A stretch of 64,000 bases of DNA from Shouchella rhizosphaerae (GTDB lineage: Bacteria; Bacillota; Bacilli; Bacillales; Bacillaceae_D). Shown piece after piece: positions 59,440-64,000 of this stretch. The stretch is taken from assembly GCF_900142675.1 (NCBI RefSeq), contig NZ_FRBS01000005.1, positions 63,134 to 127,133 on the forward strand. The letters are read 5' to 3'. The notes under the pieces were generated by a model that saw only the letters and a program-made list of their open reading frames with translations, did not search any database and had not been told where the DNA came from. The position numbers and the translations under genes are program-made. Numbering within the stretch: position 1 is the first letter of the stretch; the number at the start of each line of letters is the position of its first letter.

Positions 59440-59467
59440 ATTATACAACAAAAACAATAATAATCAA
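59440..59467 (-). promoter_or_regulatory. possible second promoter (P2) of the methyltransferase
   Basis: TTGATT (59467-59462), 16-bp spacer, TATAAT (59445-59440) on the minus strand. Transcripts from it would start inside the hairpin and lack its 5' arm. Confidence 0.4.
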
Positions 59468-59495
59468 TTATAGCATGAACAAATTTTTTTGTCAA
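59467..59495 (-). promoter_or_regulatory. consensus sigma-A promoter (P1) of the methyltransferase
   Basis: TTGACA (59495-59490), a 17-bp spacer and TATAAT (59472-59467): both hexamers perfect, ideal spacing. Expected start near 59460, so its RNA would contain the whole terminator hairpin. Confidence 0.75.
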
Positions 59496-59609
59496 GTTAT
59501 AACTTTTGGATTTGCCGAGGTGCCGGCAGCTAACAATGACTTCCCTAATAAATAGACAAGAAGACAACACCATACATTCGTGCAGTCTCCTTGCTTCATT
59601 CTCCTTATG

Positions 59610-61130
59610 CTATGTTTCCGACGAGGACGGGTTCCGTTTCATGCTTTTGCTTGTCTCCACCTTGTCATTGCCCATAAAGAAGGCCGCTACTAGTGCAATC
59701 GCGATCGGGATGAGAGCAAGGGAAAAGATAAACGTAATCGAATCGGACATCGCTTCTGTAATCGTACTAAGCACGTCAGGCGGTATTTGCGCTCTGCCTT
59801 CTGGGGTAAACAATTCTTGTAAGTTTTGATTTTCCACTTGAATTGGCGCTTCCTTAAATGCTCCGTTTAATCGGTTGGTAAAGGAAAGCGTTTGAACCGT
59901 ACCGAAAACGGCGAGACCGACCGTCATACCAAATGAGCGCAAAAACGAATTGGTTGAGTTGGCTGAACCTCTGAACCGTGGCGATAATTGATTAATGGAA
60001 GCAGCAGGCAATAGCGAAAACGAAAAGCCAACGCCTAGCCCGGCTAAAGCGATATAAAACGCCAATGCAATTCTTGTGACATCCGTCCCCATTGTCGCTA
60101 GCAGTGCCATACCTGTAAAAAAGCAGACGCCTGAAAATACCATCATGGCCCGAAACGAAATTTTCGTCTGCAGCGCTCCACCAATCATGCTTCCAACCAC
60201 AGAGCCAAGCATCATCGGCATTAACGTTGTCCCAGCATCAGATGCAGTACCGCCGAATACGGCCTGGACAAAGATCGGAATAAACACAGCCAAAAGCACA
60301 AATGTGCCGCCGTAAGCAAAGGCAATTAGCTGAGACGTGGCAAACAGACGTTTTTTAAACATCCAAAACGAAATAATCGGTTCCTCTGCTTTCCGTTCTG
60401 CGAACGTAAACAAGGTAAACAGAACCGCTGCAGCCGCAAACAGCAAAAGAATTGTTGGAGAACCCCAGCTGTACGTACCGCCCCCAAGTTCTAAGGCAAA
60501 CATTAAGCAACTCACTGCAAGAACAAGGGATCCCGCACCAAGCCAGTCTATTTTTTGTTTCGACGCTTCCATCGTTTCTTTGTAATACCGGGCAATTAAA
60601 AAAAGCGCAACGGCCCCGATCGGCACATTAATATAAAAAATCCAATGCCAGCTTAACGCTTCCGTTATAAACGCACCTAATAGAGGCCCTAGGACACTGG
60701 AAAGGCCAAACACCGCGCCAATAAGCCCAGTCATCTTTCCCCGTTTTTCTGGCGGAAAGAGGTCGAAAATAATCGTAAAGGCAATAGGCATTAGAGCTCC
60801 GCCGCCAATCCCTTGAATAATGCGAAAGGCAATTAATTGATTCATTGTTTGCGACAGGCCACATAAAACAGAGCCAAGCAAAAACATCAACAAGCCAAAT
60901 ACGAAAAAACGTTTTCGACCATACATGTCAGATAATTTCCCGTATATCGGCATACCAGCCATCATTGCGACCATATAGCCAGCCGTTACCCATACAAATT
61001 GTTCGTAATTGCCAAGGTCACCAACAATCGTACCCATTGCTGTTGCTACAATCGTGTTGTCGATCGCGGCCATAAAAATGCCTAGTAGCAAACCCGCTGT
61101 TACAAAGGAAGTCGAATTTGTTTTCTTCAT
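59610..61130 (-). CDS. MFS multidrug exporter, DHA2 (EmrB/QacA) family
   Basis: A 506-residue protein with fourteen membrane segments, the DHA2 count. Motifs are FMAAIDNTIVATAMGTIVGDL (motif D1), GKLSDMYGRKRFF (motif A), RIIQGIGGGALMPIA (motif B) and GLSSVLGPLLGAFITEALSWHWIFYINVPIG (motif C of antiporters). It exports toxic compounds in exchange for protons. The ATG has GAGGAG upstream. Separated by about 220 bases from the methyltransferase, which has its own promoter. Confidence 0.92.
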   Translation of the reverse strand: MKKTNSTSFVTAGLLLGIFMAAIDNTIVATAMGTIVGDLGNYEQFVWVTAGYMVAMMAGMPIYGKLSDMYGRKRFFVFGLLMFLLGSVLCGLSQTMNQLIAFRIIQGIGGGALMPIAFTIIFDLFPPEKRGKMTGLIGAVFGLSSVLGPLLGAFITEALSWHWIFYINVPIGAVALFLIARYYKETMEASKQKIDWLGAGSLVLAVSCLMFALELGGGTYSWGSPTILLLFAAAAVLFTLFTFAERKAEEPIISFWMFKKRLFATSQLIAFAYGGTFVLLAVFIPIFVQAVFGGTASDAGTTLMPMMLGSVVGSMIGGALQTKISFRAMMVFSGVCFFTGMALLATMGTDVTRIALAFYIALAGLGVGFSFSLLPAASINQLSPRFRGSANSTNSFLRSFGMTVGLAVFGTVQTLSFTNRLNGAFKEAPIQVENQNLQELFTPEGRAQIPPDVLSTITEAMSDSITFIFSLALIPIAIALVAAFFMGNDKVETSKSMKRNPSSSET

Positions 61131-61225
61131 ATGTATAATCTCCTCAATAAAACCAGTACACTACGCCTAGCTTATCACAATTTACGACAAATAGCCGGGT
61201 TCTTCTACTTCCTTCCTACAGCCTG

Positions 61226-61253
61226 TAAAAGGCGCCTGAATAAGTGGCGCCCT
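61226..61253 (-). terminator. terminator after the RocB-like gene
   Basis: GGCGCC (61232-61237) pairs with GGCGCC (61247-61252), followed by TTTT on the minus strand. Confidence 0.65.
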
Positions 61254-61292
61254 CTCGTGTCCCTCTTTAACAGAGGACATCGCTCTTTTTTG

Positions 61293-62954
61293 CTATTCTG
61301 TTTGCTCCGCTAGCCGCTTCACAGCGTGAAGGAGCAACGCTGGGGCGACTTCCGTTGAGTATGTCAATTCTAACCGTTCAGTCCGCTTATGGGCGTCTTT
61401 GCCAAAAGGCCCTAAGTTTATTGTTGGAATATCAAGCCCAGCGATTTCCCTTAAAGGAATGTGATAACTTCGTTCGTATAATGGCATATGTTCTTTCAAG
61501 CCTGTATCTGGAGCAGCTGCCTCTTTCGTTACCCGGCAATAACTTACATCAGAGAGGCCTGGGAAAAAAGTTTTTTGCACAAGGCGCTCGCCAAACTGAT
61601 CGGCGCAAATTTGCTTAAGCTCATCTACAAGTGCCAACAAACGTTGATCTTGTTTCTGGTCTAGGCGCACATGTGGATAATAAGGCGGAGCAAGCAACAA
61701 AAGATAAAAAGGCGCCCTGTCTAAAAAATGGGCTGACATTCGCCGTGCAAAGGCAAGTGTTTGTGTCGTATAATCAGCCTTTTCCGCTACACTTTCTGAT
61801 AACGCTTCTTCGTAAACGTCCTTAAATGCATCTTTTCCATACTTTTGGACTCCGAGCTGATAAAGATCAGTTAACGTATAGACTTGCGGCTGTTTCACTA
61901 GTGCTGTCAGTGATTCATCGCCAAATGCTTGGCGATGGCGGAGAAGACGTTCATAAATGAGCGTGCTAGCCAGGTTGCAAGCCTCTTTTACGCGCTCCAT
62001 AACTTCCTGGGGCCCTGAGTCTAGCGTCAACACATTGTAAAATAAATAAGATTCGTTTGGCGTTTGCACATCGTACGTTTCCTTTAGGTCTCGAATGCGC
62101 AAACATGTTGGCGACGGAGAAACTTCCCCATCGACTTGATTCGAAAAACGCTCTGACCATTCCATTTCAACGGCGAGTTGGGCAGCCATGACAGCAGCGT
62201 TAATGCCTTCCAACGGTTGGCCAACATGCGTTTCCTTGCCGATACAGTAAATGAAGGGGAGCAGCTTTCCTGTTGATCCCGTATAAATGTATTTGTTCCA
62301 ATCATTCGGATAAGCAGAAAAATTCGGCTCCGAACAAATGCATGCGTGGAAGTTCCAGCCGTCTTCCTGCATCGCTCTCAATTCATGGATAGCGGCAAAC
62401 ATGCCCATCGACAGCTTTTCTTCATCGGGCACGGCGACAAGGCACACATTGGCTTTAGCGTCTTTATCATCAGCGATATCTTGCAAAACGGACAGCTGCA
62501 TCGCAAGTCCTGCCTTCATGTCCATACTGCCGCGCCCAAACAAGTAATGGCCAGATTCCAAATCATGGCGGGCGTCCTTGTCAAGATAGCCCTCTTGCTC
62601 GGCCAAAAGCTTTTCTCTTAACAAATCAGGGGTAAACGCATCCTCTTTATACATCCCAAAATCATCGACGCCAACAACGTCAAAATGGCTTAACAACATC
62701 GTCGCTTTTTTTGTCGTAGGCGCTTTCGCCAATAGCGCGACAACCGCCTCCCGGCCAAGAGAGTCGCCTCTTAAAGGAACGCGTTTAATGTGCTGCGGGT
62801 AGGCTTGAAAATAAGGAATCCGCTCTAGCACCGCAACAATGCGGTCAGCCATTTCCCGTTCTTGTGTCGTTCCAGAAATGCTAGGCTGCTTCATTAGCTC
62901 CAGCGTCAATTGATAGACACGCTTTGCATGTGGGTACCGTTCTGACATCGCCAT
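61293..62954 (-). CDS. M20 family metallopeptidase, RocB-like
   Basis: A 553-residue protein similar in length to RocB of B. subtilis. MKQPSISGTTQEREMADRI at the N-terminus, LLSHFDVVGVDDFG (metal His/Asp), GRGSMDMKAGLAMQ (metal Asp and GxxDMK motif), VPDEEKLSMGM (Glu pair) and a late FPGLSDVSYC and LGPFGKDAHKRTE (metal His) support M20 chemistry. RocB is tied to arginine degradation, but no arginine genes are near, so peptide or amide substrates remain open. ATG at 62954 follows AGAGGAAG; a longer frame upstream runs into the ROK gene and is rejected. Confidence 0.87.
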   Translation of the reverse strand: MAMSERYPHAKRVYQLTLELMKQPSISGTTQEREMADRIVAVLERIPYFQAYPQHIKRVPLRGDSLGREAVVALLAKAPTTKKATMLLSHFDVVGVDDFGMYKEDAFTPDLLREKLLAEQEGYLDKDARHDLESGHYLFGRGSMDMKAGLAMQLSVLQDIADDKDAKANVCLVAVPDEEKLSMGMFAAIHELRAMQEDGWNFHACICSEPNFSAYPNDWNKYIYTGSTGKLLPFIYCIGKETHVGQPLEGINAAVMAAQLAVEMEWSERFSNQVDGEVSPSPTCLRIRDLKETYDVQTPNESYLFYNVLTLDSGPQEVMERVKEACNLASTLIYERLLRHRQAFGDESLTALVKQPQVYTLTDLYQLGVQKYGKDAFKDVYEEALSESVAEKADYTTQTLAFARRMSAHFLDRAPFYLLLLAPPYYPHVRLDQKQDQRLLALVDELKQICADQFGERLVQKTFFPGLSDVSYCRVTKEAAAPDTGLKEHMPLYERSYHIPLREIAGLDIPTINLGPFGKDAHKRTERLELTYSTEVAPALLLHAVKRLAEQTE

Positions 62955-62981
62955 CCCCGCTTCCTCTATTTTAGTTTGTAG

Positions 62982-63017
62982 AAAAAACGCAAAGCGGTCT
63001 TCCGCTAAGCGTTTTTC
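62982..63017 (-). terminator. terminator after the ROK kinase gene
   Basis: AAAACGC-AAAGCGG pairs with CCGCT-AAGCGTTTT, followed by a T-run on the minus strand, within 25 bases of the ROK stop. Confidence 0.8.
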
Positions 63018-63039
63018 TCTGTCGATTTGCCTTGCTTGG

Positions 63040-63933
63040 CTATAGGTTTGTCGACTTAAGCCCCTTTTGTACCAATGCTTGCTTAGCAAGTAAAACAGCT
63101 CCTGTAAGGCCCGCGTCATCGCCGAGTCCTGGAGGCACCACATATTCCTCAAGATCGCCTATTTTTACATAGCCATTGATTTGCGTAGCCAACGCTTGGC
63201 GAATTAGCGGATACAAGTGGCGTTGTTTCATGACGCCTCCTCCTAAAATAACTCGCTTTGGCGACAGTACGTATGTGTAGGTAGCGATTGCTTGGGCTAA
63301 ATAGTATGCTTCCATTTCCCATACTTCGCTCACTTCGGCAAGCTCTACACCGGCTTTGCCCCATCGTCCTTGAATAGCGGGACCCGCAGCAAGCCCCTCA
63401 AGACAATCACCGTGGTACGGGCAATTGCCTTCATAGCGGTCATCTTTATGGCGCACAACAGGGATATGCCCCATTTCTGGATGGCTAAGCCCTTCCAAAA
63501 TCGTCCCATTTACGACTGCGCCAGCGCCAATACCAGTACCGACTGTAATATAGACGCAACTGTCGAGCCCTTTGGCAGCACCGACTGCCGCTTCAGCAAG
63601 CGCAGCTCCATTTACATCAGTTGTAATTGAGATAGGGATGTTCAAATGAGCAAAAGCACCAAGAAGCGAATAACCTGGCCATCCTTTTTTAGGCGTACTT
63701 GCCAATGAGCCGTATGTAGAAGATCCTTTTACAAGATCAAGTGGCCCAAAACTGCCAATCCCTAAACTATCAATTTGTTGTTCTTCAAAAAACGCGATAA
63801 TCTCCGGCATTGTTTCTTGTGGATGTTTGGTAGGAATCGTCAGCTTCGCCAACCACTCGCCTTTTTCGTTGGCGACGCCACACACCATTTTTGTTCCCCC
63901 TGCTTCTAAACCACCATATCGTACTTGTTCCAC
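63040..63933 (-). CDS. ROK family fructokinase/sugar kinase (YdhR/GmuE-like)
   Basis: A 297-residue kinase. The ATP motif is GGLEAGGTKMVCGV, with the active-site Asp in TTDVNGAALAEAAVGAAKG and a second ATP loop in YITVGTGIGAGAVVNG. The zinc site is GHIPVVRHKDDRYEGNCPYHGDCLEGLAAGPA, characteristic of ROK fructokinases. GTG start with GGGGGAA upstream. It phosphorylates fructose or mannose in the cytoplasm; no sugar genes adjoin it, so specificity is open. Confidence 0.9.
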   Translation of the reverse strand: MEQVRYGGLEAGGTKMVCGVANEKGEWLAKLTIPTKHPQETMPEIIAFFEEQQIDSLGIGSFGPLDLVKGSSTYGSLASTPKKGWPGYSLLGAFAHLNIPISITTDVNGAALAEAAVGAAKGLDSCVYITVGTGIGAGAVVNGTILEGLSHPEMGHIPVVRHKDDRYEGNCPYHGDCLEGLAAGPAIQGRWGKAGVELAEVSEVWEMEAYYLAQAIATYTYVLSPKRVILGGGVMKQRHLYPLIRQALATQINGYVKIGDLEEYVVPPGLGDDAGLTGAVLLAKQALVQKGLKSTNL

Positions 63934-64000
63934 TTTCGTTCCCCCTGCACTAGAGCTTTTTCTGTTAGTATACCATTCCCTTGCCAGACTCGCAGTGAAA

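Noticed and set aside
61293-63152. RocB-like protein with a 66-residue N-terminal extension to 63152
   Set aside because: The extension overlaps the ROK gene and the terminator hairpin; conserved sequence starts at the ATG at 62954 with a ribosome site.

Overview
This window looks like a chromosomal segment of a low-to-moderate-GC, spore-forming, aerobic Bacillaceae. The support is a Tlp-type small acid-soluble spore protein, a CotD-type coat protein, CsbD, a DHA2 efflux pump, an LtaS-type enzyme, a teichuronic-acid-like cluster, B. subtilis-like GuaC and YutG, and strong GGAGG ribosome sites throughout. The overall gene content reminds me of the alkaliphilic Alkalihalobacillus/Shouchella clausii group, but that placement is an inference. 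I saw no rRNA, tRNA, CRISPR array, transposase or obvious phage structural gene.

Layout: 0-2 kb holds an AimR-like (arbitrium-type, RRNPP) receptor, a 40-residue exported peptide gene directly behind it, a strong terminator and a CsbD gene. 2-12.4 kb is mostly minus-strand surface-polymer synthesis: TagO, UDP-glucose dehydrogenase, polymerase, flippase and three glycosyltransferases, interrupted by one opposite-strand lipoprotein. 12.5-14.6 kb is a redox island of an HTH regulator, Mn/Fe superoxide dismutase, a DUF1450 protein and a 7Fe-type ferredoxin. 14.7-20.5 kb is an Abg-like module of two M20 amidohydrolases, an AbgT transporter and a divergent regulator. 20.7-28.1 kb has a secreted alpha-carbonic anhydrase, a threonine synthase-like enzyme, a TetR-controlled ABC-2 efflux operon, and a LysR/flavin reductase pair.

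28.2-31 kb carries sporulation and repeat-containing genes plus YutG. 31-35.7 kb is a PTS sugar operon under an RpiR regulator whose gene set resembles D-tagatose or fructose catabolism. 35.9-38.5 kb holds a tandem Usp protein, a truncated Rap-like protein, a DUF2087 protein and an MpsC/DUF2294 protein. 38.7-45.2 kb is one long operon joining a PotABCD-type ABC importer to a nucleoside hydrolase and adenine deaminase, which suggests purine or nucleoside uptake and salvage. 45.3-52.4 kb holds a secreted GATase-like protein, CotD, a sugar ABC importer lacking its own ATPase, and GMP reductase. 52.6-63.9 kb has an LtaS-family enzyme, a DeoR repressor divergent from galK-galT, a methyltransferase with a terminator-containing leader, a DHA2 exporter, a RocB-like M20 peptidase and a ROK sugar kinase.

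The items most worth attention are the chromosomal AimR/AimP-like pair at the left edge, the purine-linked PotABCD-type operon, and the tandem promoter/terminator leader at 59.4 kb. Family assignments come from reading motifs and remembered family sequences; no database search was possible.
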